From: Coix lacryma-jobi var. lacryma-jobi
Taxonomy: Eukaryota; Streptophyta; Magnoliopsida; Poales; Poaceae
Length of the DNA: 64,000 nucleotides
Reading direction: 5' to 3'
Assembly: GCA_009763385.1 (NCBI GenBank)
Contig: CM019831.1
Location: forward strand, 77,442,706-77,506,705
Shown: positions 34,079 to 46,340 of the stretch, in pieces
How the letters are laid out: each line of letters starts with the position of its first letter
How positions within the stretch are numbered: position 1 is the stretch's first letter
Program-made: the position numbers and the translations under genes
The notes under the pieces: model-generated
Seen by the model: the letters and a program-made list of their open reading frames with translations, nothing else
The model's database searches: none
Told to the model about the DNA's origin: nothing

Positions 34079-36123
34079 CTAAGAAATGCCTACACTCGTC
34101 TCACCAGCTCTTGAACTCTCAAGATGATCATGCTGATCAGTTTTCTTCTTTCCTTTTATTTCCTCATACTCCTCAGCTGGCATCTGCTTCTTCGGATCAA
34201 CTGTCCCAGCTGCCTTGGCTTTGTTAGAAGTCAAAACTTTTATCTCACATTGAGGCGCAAGAGTAACCATGTTTGTTGGAAAGGGTTGACCTTCAATGCC
34301 CATACTTTTGGCTTTTTCTAAGCCAATCCTTCCCTTAGTAATGGCTCTTGGGGTCAGGTCTCTGAGAACTCTACAATCATTAGTATTATGACTACCAGAA
34401 TTGTGAAACTTGCAGTACCTTTTATTTTTAAGCTCCTTAGCCGATGGAATGTTATGATTCCTAGTCAATTTAATTTGACCTTTCTCTAGCAAGTAGTCAA
34501 ATATCTTATCGGCTTTTGTGATATCAAAATTGTATTTGTTTGTATCTTTTTCTGCACATTTAGCCTTTCCCCAAGGCATATACCCATTATTTCTCCAAGC
34601 CCAGTCAACAACAGCTAATTCATCTTCACTTTCACCATCTGTGTCATTATCCTCTTCCTGTATAAAGAAAGAGCTCTCTGCATTGTTGACTTTTCGAGGC
34701 TTGTAGATTTGATTGCATCTGATTTGTGCATCAATACTTGCCACTTTCTTGGCCAAAGCAGCTAGGTTGGTACAATCAAAGCCAACCTTTTCCTTGACGG
34801 CTTGTATTAGCCCTCGAATTGCAATGCTAACAATCTCTGGATCTGACAATGTCAAAGTGTAGCATTGATTCTTAACATCTCTGAATCTTTGGAGATAGTG
34901 GCTTCCTGATTCATTGTTCCCCTATTTCACATCGACTAAATCTGCAATCCCTTTTTCCAGGACTCCAGAATCAAAGTACAGATGGAATTTTTTCTCCAAA
35001 TCTTCCCATCCTTGAATAGAATTAGGTGGCAAAGATGAGAACCATGAAAAAGCTGAGGCAGATAAAGACAGAGGAAACATCCAGACTTTGAGTGTCGGTT
35101 CATCACTGATCTCTCCGAGTTGCACCAGGAACTGAGTTATGTGCTCCATGGTTGTCACTGTGCCTGTTCCTATAAACTTGGTAAAGTCAGGAATTTTGTA
35201 TCTCAGAGGAAAGGTGACTTGATCATACCACTCCAGATATGGCTTTCTGTAGGCAACCAGTGTGTTCTTTGGCTTCAAACCGAATTGTTTTTGAACCATA
35301 CCGGTTACCTGATTCATCAATTGATCAATCTGATTCACCGGCCCCTGATAGCCGATGTTTTACCCCCTAAAAGCATTATTCTGATATCCTGGATTTTCAT
35401 GAGCATCCAATGTATAGAAATTAGACACATAATGATAACCAGGAGGAATATCACCAGGTGCCACTCTTCCTTGATAAAGTGGTGCATTGAAGTCTCTCGT
35501 AATCCTATTTCCATATGGAGCTATTTTTATAGCCGATGAGTTACGTTGTTACCCATATTCGGCTGTTGCATTTGTTGCTGCATCATGCCCCCATTGCTAC
35601 CAGGGCTACTTATCATCTGTTGATTTCCATTGCTATTAAGGCCATTTGTCATTTGTTGAGCCCCAGAAGTTCCAGCTCCTTGAGTATTCCCAACTGTGTA
35701 CGTTGGACCCCTTCTTTCAGCACCCAAGTTGAAAGCTTCCTTGATAGCATTTGAGATGATATTGATAAATTTTTCATTGTGAACAGTAAGTGTAGCGGAC
35801 ATTGCCTTGCCAATTGTTTCCTACATTGCATTATACTGCATTTGAATCATTGGATCTAGCTCGCCCTCTAAAATCACCCTTGGAAGATGAGTGTTCTGGA
35901 AAACATTCTTTTCTCTGGTTTTGCTAAAACATAATAGGCATTTGTACTGATATTGTTCAACAGCTTTGTCTACCAGGCGTCTGATGTCTTCTGGGAGCAC
36001 ATCTATTGTCACGTTCAAAACTTCCTCGTTGCTGAATGTCATGATCAGACGACTGTTGTCCCACCAGGCGTGCCAAAAGAATGTGTTGACACAAAAAGTT
36101 GACACCTTTAGGCGCCAACACAC
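34079..36123 (-). pseudogene. Element G: decayed Tat/RIRE2-like gag
   Basis: A minus-strand Ty3 gag in several pieces. From the start: MTFSNEEVLNVTIDVLPEDI (within 36123-35821), a Gln/Asn/Gly-rich linker, the gag domain (35338-34922, with WMFPLSLSASAFSWFSSLPP), and a C-terminal part with CKFHNSGSHNTNDC, a knuckle variant typical of Tat-lineage Gag. TAG codons at 35821-35823 and 34922-34924 stand where relatives have Gln, and at least one frameshift lies between 35527 and 35338. No protease or pol follows; the piece ends near 34079 against the Tat LTR of opposite orientation. Confidence 0.8.
36058..36075 (-). other. Primer-binding site of element G
   Basis: The minus strand reads TGGCACGCCTGGTGGGAC, the RIRE2-type primer site, lying between the gag start and the LTR. 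Confidence 0.65.
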
Positions 36124-36960
36124 TCGAGCACGGTCTTTAGAGAACGTGTGGAGCAGGGTTCGGATCTCCTAGACCTTCGAATGATGGCGGTGCCGATTCT
36201 TCGGTGAGAACGACTCCGAGGCATGCCAGCCAACTTGACTTGCAGTTGACAAGGGGAAAAAAATGATGTCAAATTGTGGAACCTGCCGGTTTGGTGCCAG
36301 ACAGTTCCAAATTGTGCGGCTCTGAGATAGCCATTATCATAGGATTTTGACTACAAAGTCAACTCCCAAAAGAGTAAAAAAGATATAGGAAAATGACTAG
36401 CCGATTAATTTAGCTTGTGATAGATATATAGATCTACATATGTATTAGAACATCATAAAACTAACGGATTGACTAATCGTATCGGCAGTTATGCTCGTTA
36501 ACAGTGGGGTGTCTCCATACAGCCATAATAACAAACAAATCGATAAAATAACCTAATCGTCAATAGTGGGGTGTATCCATGCAGCCATAATGATGATCAA
36601 GTTAGATTACGTCCGATACGACTAACAGATTCGCTAGTTTTAGACTATAAAAACACATATGTTATGAAGAAAGTATAACTGAATCGACTATTTTAGCTCA
36701 TATAGGGTCCATGAAGCACGAACAAGATCTATCCATCAGAACTATGATTTGATCTAAGATTAAACAAATCTACTTCAACATGCCTATCAGTAGGGTTCGA
36801 AAATACAACCATAACAAGCATATTAAACCAAATCTACTTATTCTTAGATTAAATCATAATTTAAACAGATATCTCGAATGGACATCATGTAACAATCAAG
36901 ATCAACAAGCTAGTCAATGAGGGTCTAGATCGGCTATTTCCTTTGATATCCCTACCACTA
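36084..36960 (-). repeat. Partial LTR of element G
   Basis: The minus-strand LTR begins right of TGTTGACAC (36084) and contains imperfect repeats of AGTGGGGTGT(A/C)TCCAT.CAGCCATAAT (36503 and 36565). The outer end was not found; sequence character changes to GC-rich near 36960, taken here as the limit. Confidence 0.5.
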
Positions 36961-38697
36961 AAACGTTCAAATAAGAATCGTCCACGCCCACTTCGGCATG
37001 CGCTTCGCTTCAGCGTGCCCCTCAACTCCCCGCGTCCACCCCCCAAACCGCCCAGACAGCTCCCCTTCAGCACATAGCAGAAGACCCCCAAGCTGCTCCC
37101 CTTCAACGCTCCACCGCCTCCCTCCGCGCCCTCCCCTCTGTGCCATCGACGCTCCAACGCCTCCTTCCGCGCGGCCACCGAAGGGGAGCGACACTCCACC
37201 GCCTCCCTCTGCGCGGCCACCGCCTCCCTCCGCATCGCCGGAAGTCCGCCGCTTCCCTCCACGCCCTCTCCTCCGCGCAGCCGGAAGTTCGCGACGCTCC
37301 ACTGCCTCCCTTCGCGCCCTCCCCTCCATGCCGCCGGGCTCCTCCGGATCTGCCGCCGGCCGCGCCTTCAAGCCGTCGGACCCGCCAGATCTGCCGCTGT
37401 CCGCCCATGCCGACCGAGATAGGCTGGACGCTGCGCGTCGAGCTCCTCGCCAGGCTGCTCCGGATATGCCGCCGATCGCGCCTCCAAGCCACAGGACCCG
37501 CCGGATATGCCGTCGTTCGCCCACGCTGACCGAGATAGGCCGGACACTGCGCATCGAGCTCCTGCCTCGGGGTCCACCAGCAGGGAGCTCGTCAGCACCG
37601 GTGAGTCCTACTCACCCCCCCCTCCTCCCTTCACCCACCTTGCTCAACTTCTGTCTCCCTAGGGTTCAGATGTGTCCCCCTCTTTTGTTGAGTTTAGCAG
37701 GCATTGCTGTCGTTTAAGAGTGTGGTAGACTGTGTGCTAGACTGTGTGGTAGTTAGACTGTGTGGTAGGATAAAAGCAAGGCATTGTTGCATTGCAATTT
37801 AGCCGAATTCAACCTCTAAAAGGACCTGTGATGATGTACGCAAAAGCACTATTGAAATAAAGAAAGCTAACCTGGATGCAGTTCTGCATCTTCTATGACC
37901 TTTCTGAAATAAAGAAAGCTAACATGGATGCACAAACCTTTCTTTACCAAGTCGACGAGCAAGATCCTCGGCCAGAGCCTGACCTGGATGATCATCATCG
38001 GTTGCTAATATTATCCTAGATGCCTATTCCCATGTGCCAGAACAAAATCAGTAAAGTGTTCTACTAGCCTTAGAAAATAAGTAAAGTGTTCCCATCTGCT
38101 TGTTTGGCTGTTCAAGCATTTGCAGTTAATAAACAAGAACAATTAAAGACTTGTTGGGGCATAAATTAGACACCAATGGTAAAGTAGTGGCTGGTTTATT
38201 AATTGAACAATTGCTAATCAGTGGTTGGTTAGGGCATAAATTAGTGGCTGGTTTGAGAATGCAGATGCTACGCTACACCGCAAAACCCCCTCTAACATCG
38301 GATAGCCTACAACGCATGCTGCTACCGTTGCTCTGGGATTATTGGCAGACATGGATGTAACCCGGCCACACTCCACCTGCATGCCCATATCAAAAAATAA
38401 TAATCCCCTCCACGAAATAAAAGGGGCGAAACTGCCGCAGCCCAAGCGCCATCTCGCGCATGCGAATCCCTATTCTTCCTCCTGGATCTAAACCAACCGC
38501 CCACCATTCACCACCACGATCCTCCAACACAGATGCATCAATTGTCGTGGCGGCTCTCGATGTGCCATGTGCCCATATCAAAAGTCAGTGATAATCCAAG
38601 AATTACACCAGAATATCAATATGCAATGACGGCAGCGGCAGCTACGCTTGGATGTGAATTGGCGGCGCATGTGCATCTCGAGTGGTTAGTTATCTAC
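36961..38697. other. GC-rich block and unassigned DNA
   Basis: At 36985-37600 there is GC-rich, Pro/Arg/Ser-biased low-complexity DNA like a grass first exon or promoter. It contains a 116-bp tandem duplication (37343-37458, 37459-37574), then a donor-like CACCG/GTGAGTCC (37600). Overlapping ORFs on both strands look like composition artefacts. The remainder is unassigned. An open stretch at 38588-38697 (AMTAAAATLGCELAAHVHLE) next to GTTAGT could be an exon but I do not recognise it. Confidence 0.35.
37343..37574. repeat. 116-bp tandem duplication in the GC-rich block
   Basis: Two adjacent diverged units sharing TCCGGAT.TGCCGCC, GACCGAGATAGGC.GGAC and GAGCTCCT. Divergence shows that it is not a recent duplication. 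Confidence 0.75.
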
Positions 38698-38699
38698 TA

Positions 38700-38958
38700 C
38701 TCCCTCCATCCCAAATTATAAGACATTCCAAAAATCTTGGAGAGTCAAAGTTTTTCAACTTTGACCAAATTTATATAATAAGATAATAATATTTATGATA
38801 TTAACTAAGTGCAATAAGATTCTCCATTAGTTATATTTTCATAATATGTATATTTGATGGTATAAATCTTTATATTTTTCTCTATAATTTTGGTCAAAGT
38901 TGAAAAACTTTGACTCTCCAAGATTCTTGGAACGTCTTATAATTTGGAATCGAGGGAG
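38700..38958. mobile_element. Stowaway MITE
   Basis: About 259 bp with terminal inverted repeats CTCCCTCCATCCCAAATTAT and ATAATTTGGAATCGAGGGAG and a TA duplication at 38698-38699 and 38959-38960. An extended inner inverted repeat (TGGAGAGTCAAAGTTTTTCA) makes it foldable almost end to end. It is typical of Tc1/mariner-derived grass MITEs. Confidence 0.92.
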
Positions 38959-38960
38959 TA

Positions 38961-40015
38961 CTGATCTTCACCTGGATATGGATGTTGCGCACCTTTTTTA
39001 TCTTGATTTAGTAGATTCGATCATTCATCTCTCCAATCTATGTGTTATATCCTTTTTCTTTCTTTTGGTCTCTATTTCCTGTAGATGAATTCCACCTACG
39101 TTTCCTCATATGAACATGGAAATTTAAAGTTACCTAGATATTCATATTCATTTTGATGTTACGACTATCAGTTCATTTTGATGTTACGACTATCAGTTTT
39201 AATGTTGTAGTTCTATATTATTATTAAATAACAAAAGGAGAAAAAAAAATCCGCCTATACCCTATAATAAGGGGGAAATCCTGGGTTGGTTTATTTCTTT
39301 ATTGAACTAGATTTCATTTCATATATTTTATATTTAAATAAATATGCGGAGGACTATTTACAGCATGGACTTGTTTGACGTGAGACATTAAGAATTTTTT
39401 TCCATTTTACTTAATAATTTACATGCAAATATTTTATGAGTGACCTGTACATCGGCTGCATCTACAGGTCCAAAAACTTTAATGATTCAAAGGAACTTCC
39501 GTGTTGTATCTCTTGTGCCTACCTACAAGATTACGGTGTTCTTATTCCCAATTCTGTATGAATAAATAATTGGAGCATTGTTGGCGGGTACCAGGTTTTC
39601 TTTTCTGTAATTGCTATCTGTGTTAACATGCAACTCTAATTTATTTTTCGAAAAGAAGGTGCACATTTTTATACCCTTTCTCGCCTTGCACTATTTATTA
39701 GTTCTATATAGGTGCAGATTTTTCACAAAAGGAGGTCACAACTATGTAATTCAATATGTTCCTTCCCCTAACATTACTTTTATTGTTTCTGAATGTTTTG
39801 TTTCAGATTCACAGGATTAATTCCACAGCCACCGCCCACATGCAAAAGATATCACTTGCTCTATTACATCTTTCAAGTATGTAATTTAAATTTTTTTTAT
39901 CAAGTATACTCCTTTTGGCCTCTATTGTTTTAGTACTGTTAAAGTGCAAATTAAACCTTTACTTGCCAAAGTGATAGATTGTGAATCATGTCCCACCTGT
40001 GTGGGATTTTTTTTA
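38961..40015. other. AT-rich unassigned DNA left of element D
   Basis: No convincing ORF, TE end or RNA gene was seen. A short direct duplication TTCATTTTGATGTTACGACTATCAG occurs near 39148-39197. Some polypyrimidine-AG sites occur but no coding exon could be supported. Confidence 0.3.
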
Positions 40016-40020
40016 TACCT

Positions 40021-40462
40021 TGTCATGTGGGGCGCTGTCTACACCAGAAGACGGCGTGCCAGGGACGTGCGAAGGGCTGCCGAGCGTGCAGCAGCAGGGG
40101 CAGCGCCGAGCGTCCAGGCTGGCACGACCGAGCACCACAGGACCAAGTCTGGTTGGGCCGGATCCAGTGGCTAGCAAGGCGATATTTTAGATATTATTTG
40201 ATATTATTAGTTTCCTTATTTCAGAAAGTTTGTTTCCTAGTTTGTTACGGCTAAAGCCTATATATTTGTACTGAGGATGATTTGATGAATTAAGCACGAT
40301 TAAACCCATCTATCTCCTATCTCTCTCTCAAGCCGCACGCCTGGGGGCATAACCCGGCAGCGAAGACACGGCGAGGGGGCATAACCCCGCCGGCTACCAC
40401 GGACCGAAGATACGAGTTGCGTAGTCAAGGTCCGGCGATCTTGGGCACTGACGCCGTTGACA
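40021..40462 (+). repeat. 5' LTR of element D
   Basis: TGTCATGTGGGG...GTTGACA, 442 bp, the same length as the 3' copy. TATA-like CTATATATTTG at 40258-40268. Confidence 0.95.
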
Positions 40463-40465
40463 ACC

Positions 40466-40479
40466 TGGTATCGCGATCC
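40466..40479 (+). other. Primer-binding site of element D
   Basis: TGGTATCGCGATCC starts three bases after the LTR end and resembles the initiator-Met primer site. Confidence 0.75.
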
Positions 40480-40584
40480 ACTCGATCCTCAGCCCTAGCA
40501 GCCGCCGCCGCGCCATCTTCTGCCTCCACCGCCGCCGACAGCATCCCACCACCAGAGCCGCCCCACCCAGATCCATCCGCCGCC

Positions 40585-42754
40585 ATGTCTGAACCATCCA
40601 TGGCCGACCTCCTCAAGGAGATCAGGAACATATCCGCCGAGCTCACCACCCTGAAGACCGAAGTGGCAACCTTGAAGGATAAGTCTTCGGCGACCAACAG
40701 CAGCGACACGCGCCGACCAGAGGAGTCGCGCGACCTCGACCTTCTTCCGCGGCCCAAGAAGTGGGACTTTCCCCGCTACGACGGCACTACGGATCCGCTG
40801 CTCTTCCTCAACAAGTTTGAGGCGTACTTCCGCCATCACCGTACTATGCCCGAGGAGCGCATCGGCATGGCGGCGTACCACCTCGACGACATTGCGCAGA
40901 CATGGTACACCCAGCTGCTCGAGGACGAGGGTGCTCCCACTTGGGGGCGCTTCAAGGAGCTCATGAATCTGCGCTTCGGTCCACCTCTGCGCTCGGCCCC
41001 GCTCTTCGAGCTCTCCGAGTGCCGGCGCACAGGCACCGTGGAGGAATACTCCAACCGCTTCCAGGCGCTTCTTCCACGCGCGGGCAGGCTCGACGAGTCT
41101 CAGCGCGTCTAGCTCTACACCGGCGGTCTTCTGCCGCCCCTCAGCCACGCCTTCCGCATCCACCACCCGGAGACGCTTGCTGCTGCTATGAGCCTAGCTC
41201 GCCAGGTGGAGTTGATGGAGCGCGATCGTCCGACGCCGCCACCACCACGCGCCCCGCCGAGGGGACGGCTTCCTGCGCCGCCACCCAGGCCAGCGCTGCC
41301 TGCGGCCGTAGCGCCGTTGGCGCTGCCTGCTCTGCCAGCGGCCTCTGCGCAGGGCAGCGACGCGACCGCCCAGCGACGCCTGACCCCGGAGGAGATGGCG
41401 GAACGCCGCCGCCAAGGTTTGTGCTTCAATTGCAACGAACGCTTCACCCGTGGCCACAACAGGTTCTGCCGCCGCCTGTTCTTCGTCGACGGCGTGGAGA
41501 TCGACGAAGTCGCTGCTGCGGGCGACGCAGCGGCAGTGGATGGGGAGACGGAGGCGCCCGTCTTCTCCATGCATGCCGTCGCCGGCGTTCCAGTCGCGGA
41601 CACGATCCAGCTCCGGGTGACCGTCGGCGACGCCTCCCTCCTCGCCCTGCTGGATGGGGGCTCGACGCACAGTTTCATCGGCGAGGAGGCGGCCCGGCGC
41701 GCCGGCCTGCCAGTACAGTCCAACCCGCGCATGACGGCTGTCGTCGCCAACGGCGAACGTGTGGCCTGTCGTGGGGTCATCCGCGACGCGGCTTTCACCA
41801 TCCACGGCTCCACGTTCCATACGGATCTATTTGTGATGCCCCTCGCAGGTTTCGACGTGGTGCTCGGCACGCGGTGGCTCGGCACGCTGGGTCCCATCGT
41901 GTGGGACTTCGCCTCTCGGGAGATGGCGTTCCAGCGAGACGGCCGCCGGGTAGCCTGGACGGGCGTCGCTTCTCCTTCGACCGCATCGCTGCGCACCCTC
42001 GCCGCAGCCAGTGGGACGCTCCTGGACGAGCTCCTGGTCGCATACGAGGACGTTTTCGGGGAGCCGCGTGGCCTTCCTCCACCATGCAGCCGCGACCACG
42101 CCATCGTCCTCCAGCCCAGCTCAGCTCCCGGGGCGGTCAGGCCGTACCGCTACCGAGCGGCGCACAAGGATGAACTGGAGCGCCAGTGTGCCGCGATGAT
42201 CGAGTAGGGCGTCGTCCGCCGCAGCGACTCGCCCTTCTCATCGCCGGTGCTGCTCGTGAAGAAGGCCGACGGCTCGTGGCGGTTCTGCGTCGACTACCGC
42301 GCCCTGAACGCCCTCACCATCAAGGACGCGTTTCCGATCCCCGTCGTCGACAAGCTCCTCGACGAGCTCCACGGCGCCCGCTTCTTCACCAAACTCGATC
42401 TGCGGTCGGGTTACCACCAGGTGCGGATGCGGCCAGAGGACGTCCACAAGACCGCCTTCCGTACACACGACGGCCTCTACGAGTTCCTCGTCATGCCGTT
42501 CGGGCTGTGCAACGCCCCGGCGACGTTCCAGGCGTTGATGAACGACGTGCTTCGACCGTTCCTGCGCCGCTTCGTCCTTGTTTTTTTATGACATTTTGAT
42601 TTACAGTGACACTTGGACTAACCACTTACGCCACCTGCGTACGGTCCTCGCCGTACTCCGTCAGCACCAGCTCTTCGTCAAGCGCAGCAAGTGCACCTTC
42701 GGCTCGCCCTCGGTGTCGTACCTCGGTCACGTCATCTCCGAGGCGGGTGTCGCC
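40585..42754 (+). pseudogene. Element D gag-pol, part before element E
   Basis: The Gag start is taken at the ATG of MSEPSMADLLKEI. Gag has a coiled coil and the capsid domain (KKWDFPRYDGTTDPLLFLNK), then CFNCNERFTRGHNRFC as knuckle, a protease region LLDGGSTHSFIG (Gly where Ser is usual), and RT (FCVDYRALNALTIKDAFPIP, FTKLDLRSGYHQVRMRPEDV). Two TAG codons, at 41110-41112 and 42205-42207, stay in frame where relatives have Gln. A small indel near 42585 shifts the frame at the catalytic site and leaves FFYDILIYS, so one of the paired Asp residues is lost. The frame is cut by E after SEAGVA and resumes at 56532. Confidence 0.92.
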
Positions 42755-43890
42755 TGTAACACCTCTGGTGTTTAGCATGTAATTAACTTGACATATCATC
42801 ATTATCATCTTTAAGCATCTTGATCATGATTTCATGTGTGTCATTTTATGTGAAGTACCTCTATTGCAAAAACCCTAATTAGCCCACTTCTCTCTACAAG
42901 GGCAAAATGGTAATTTCATCTCTGTGACTAGTTTTGTGTAATTCTTGTTCAGTTGGATGTCTTGAAGTTTTGTTGTGTTGGCCAAAGTTCAAAAATCAGA
43001 ATTTGATTTCATATCTCTTTGCAAAACCCTGATTTCCAAATCCTGGATTTTATCCCTCTTTTTGTAATTCAAAAATTATTCAAAATTTGGGATTGGTCCA
43101 AAAAGCAAAGTTGTAGATCTGTCAAAGAGAAACAACTTTGGTATTCACAAGTTTTCAAGTTTTTGTACAAAATATTGAGTTATTTCAAATTCATTCAAAC
43201 CCCAACTTTTGTTCCCTTTTCAGTTTTCAAAATTAGTTCAAAAACTAATGAGTTTCTGGAAAAGTGTATAATAGCAAAGTTGTAGGTTTTGATAAAAGGA
43301 ACAACTTTCATATTTGCAGATTTTCAAGTTTCAGTTTAAAATTCTAAGTAATTTTGAATTGATTCAAATTTCAAAAGTGTCCCCTTTTCTGTTTTTGAAT
43401 ATAGTTCAAAAAATATTTGGAAATTGAAAATGTTCATATTGACAAAGTTGTAGATCTCTTTTTTCTGAGCAACTTTGGTGTTATGAGTTTTTGTTGCCCA
43501 GTTCAAATTTTGGGAGTAATTTGCAAAAGACAGAAATGAGCCAAAAGTCAAAACCTAGCCTACCCTGTTCATCTCCTACCTCGCGTAGGGGGGGGGGCGG
43601 CCATGGCCCGGTCGCCGGCGCTGCGCGCGCCACGCGCTCGGCCGCCGCTCGCCTGCCCCCGACCTGCCGCCGCTGGTCCCGTGATGATTTCGCGCCCGCA
43701 CGCGCCGAGCGCTGACCTTGCCCCGTCCCCCACAGTGCCCAGCGAGCCGCCGCCGCGTGTTCATCGCCGGCGAGCACACGCCCGAGCCCCGGCTGCACGC
43801 CAGCTTATCCGCCAGAGCGCAATCGAGTGCGCACGCCCCCGCAAACCTTACCCGCGCAACCCCGAGGTCTCTACCGGCCTCTGGCCGCGG

Positions 43891-43901
43891 CTATAAGAAG
43901 G
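43891..43901 (+). promoter_or_regulatory. TATA-like box in 5' LTR of E
   Basis: CTATAAGAAGG within GC-rich DNA, with a transcript-like pyrimidine-rich region downstream. Copy at 53632 in the 3' LTR. Confidence 0.5.
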
Positions 43902-46340
43902 CCGCCGGAGCCCGAGCTCCCTCACTCACCTCCGCCGTCGTCGCCAGCTCACTCCAGAGCCTCCCGTGCTCAACCACCTAGCTCAGCAGCTCCGCCTTGA
44001 TTTGGTGAAGCTTCCCCACCCTCCAATTTCACCTCTACCGTCCCCGTTTGCCCGGCGTAGCTCGTCGTTGTCGTCTCCGGCGAGAACCCGGCGAACTCGG
44101 GTTCGTGGAATTCGTCGTCTCCGGCCTTGATCATCTCCCTCCGACCCTCGCATTCGCTTCCCTGTCTCCGTGCGACTCTAACCTGGCCTTTGCGGCTCTG
44201 TTTGATGCCCAGGGTCGCCACTGCGCCGATCGCCGCCGCTCGCCGTCCGTCGGTCATCGCCATTCGTCCACCTCCGTTCATCCCCTCACCTCGCCGAGTC
44301 CCTTGATCGACGCGGGTGAGTCCTCTGATCACTCTCGTGCCCTCAGCTCTGCCGCGGAGTGCCCAGTTTGGCCGGCGTAAACGCGCCGCCGCGCTCGGGT
44401 CACCGCCGGCGAGCAGAGCGCCGCCGTGTCCTTTTTCCTTTTTTTTTAAAAGATATGAATAGTGTTCTGTTTTCTCTTTTTTGTATGATTTTCTGTGTGC
44501 ATCCAAAAATTCTGAAATTTTTGTGGTAGACTCTTTATGCTCTGTAGTATTTTAGAAAAATATGAAACTTGAGTTTTGTGCAAAAATTTGAAAATGTAAA
44601 ATTCCCCTTTTAATTAAAAAATGAAGGTTTTGGTATTTTTGGAGAGTGATCTTTAACTCTAAAAATCTTGAGATAAATTTTTGTGACCTTGTTATAACAT
44701 TCTGAACCTTTGGTAAAATTTTGAAGTCATTTGAAACAAGTTGATTTTTGGGCATTTATTTTAATTCCTAAATAGTGCCTTTTGTTAATAAATGACTAGA
44801 TTTAATTGAGCACCTTAATGACCTCCAAAAATTATGAAATTTGTTTTGCCATATACTTGTACCCTAATGAACTTGTGTGATTAATTTGGTAATTTTTGGA
44901 GCACCTTCATAAAATGACCTTTTTATATAATTAAGAAAATAGAAAAAGGTGATTAGGGTTAGCGTTGAATGCCCTGTGATGTGACTTTTGGATTGCTTGA
45001 TGTTCATAGACCCATACCCCTCTGGTCTATGATGTTTGTGATGCCTTGCTATGTCCATACTTAGGCTTAATAAAAGTTGCTTAATTAAATTTGTTAATAT
45101 TGCTAAAAAGGGATAAGTAATCTATTGACCACTTTAACCACCACTCATACTTTGCAAGGCTATACTCTAGTTTTATCCTATGCACTTTGTTCATACTAGC
45201 ATACTCATGTGCATGCATCATTGCATACGTATAGTGACCGAGGAAGAAGGCCCTGAAGTCGAGGTAGCCACCGAAGGATCTGTCCCCGAGGCAACCCCGA
45301 GCTCCGACACCTATACCTACCCCGAGTCTGCTCTTTTTGCCATCCAAGGCAAGCCCCGGTGCATTTAAACCCTTCCTTGCTTTTATAAAGTTTTCTTAAA
45401 TGTTTTACGTTAAACTACTGCATTAAGTTCAGGAGTTGTGTGATGACCTAACTCTTGCATTACTTACCTCCACCGTCAAACCCTGACCCTGTTTAAAATT
45501 ATTTGAAAAATGCTTAGCAATGCTATACCCTAGAGTTGCAATAAAAATGCCAATTTCAAAAGTGTGATCACTTTAAGAATATTTATGGGAATTTCTGGTT
45601 TACTCCCACTATTGGCTAAGTATCTGATCCGTACTTAGTCAATGGGAAGGAGAGGTTGTCCTTGCGTACGGTGCCGTCATGTTGTAGTCCGGGACTCAAC
45701 AGTTGACACCGACCGGGACAGGGTTGAAAAACTGACAGGACCTGTACTCTCGGGTTAGAGTCCCGAGGTGCTTGTCGCTGGCTGGAAAAATTAGGGACCA
45801 CCTGTATGGGGGCCTGCTGACTAAGACTTGCAACTATTCACATACTACGGAAAGCTTCGGCTCCGAGGAATCCTTTATTGGACCGACAACCGCGCACTGG
45901 GAGTGGAGAGATGGCGGAAGTAGCATGTACCCACGTGGGTTAAAGTCCCGGATTGGAGTGGTGTACTGTACTTCCGGGTGGCGTAGGACCGGGCCCAATC
46001 TTGGAGGAATCGTGGGAGACGAGTTGGCATATGCAAGCTTTGGTGCTACATATGCAGTGTGGATAGGGACCCTCAGCTGAGTATTATTTATCCGGATTAA
46101 CGCTGCTCCTCGGTTATGGAGACTTAGTCACTGACTGTCAACAGGGAGTGGTTCTCAACTAGGAATGTTTTGAAATGTAAAATGAATCATGAACGATGAA
46201 GATTTAAGGAATACCGAATCTTTCAAAAATAAAATAAGGTTTACAAAAACGCTTTTCTGCAAAATACTTGATCTTGCTTAAGCCTTACCTTGACTACCCT
46301 AAGCCTGCATTCCTGAGTCTTCTCCCTTTTCTTTAGTCGG

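Noticed and set aside
38588..38697. A host exon with AMTAAAATLGCELAAHVHLE before a GT
   Set aside because: A single open stretch with no recognised family and no partner exons; mentioned only in the region note.
41110..42207. Amber-suppression signals between gag and pol of element D
   Set aside because: There are several TAGs at unrelated places, each where relatives have Gln, with others in integrase. Decay is the simpler explanation.
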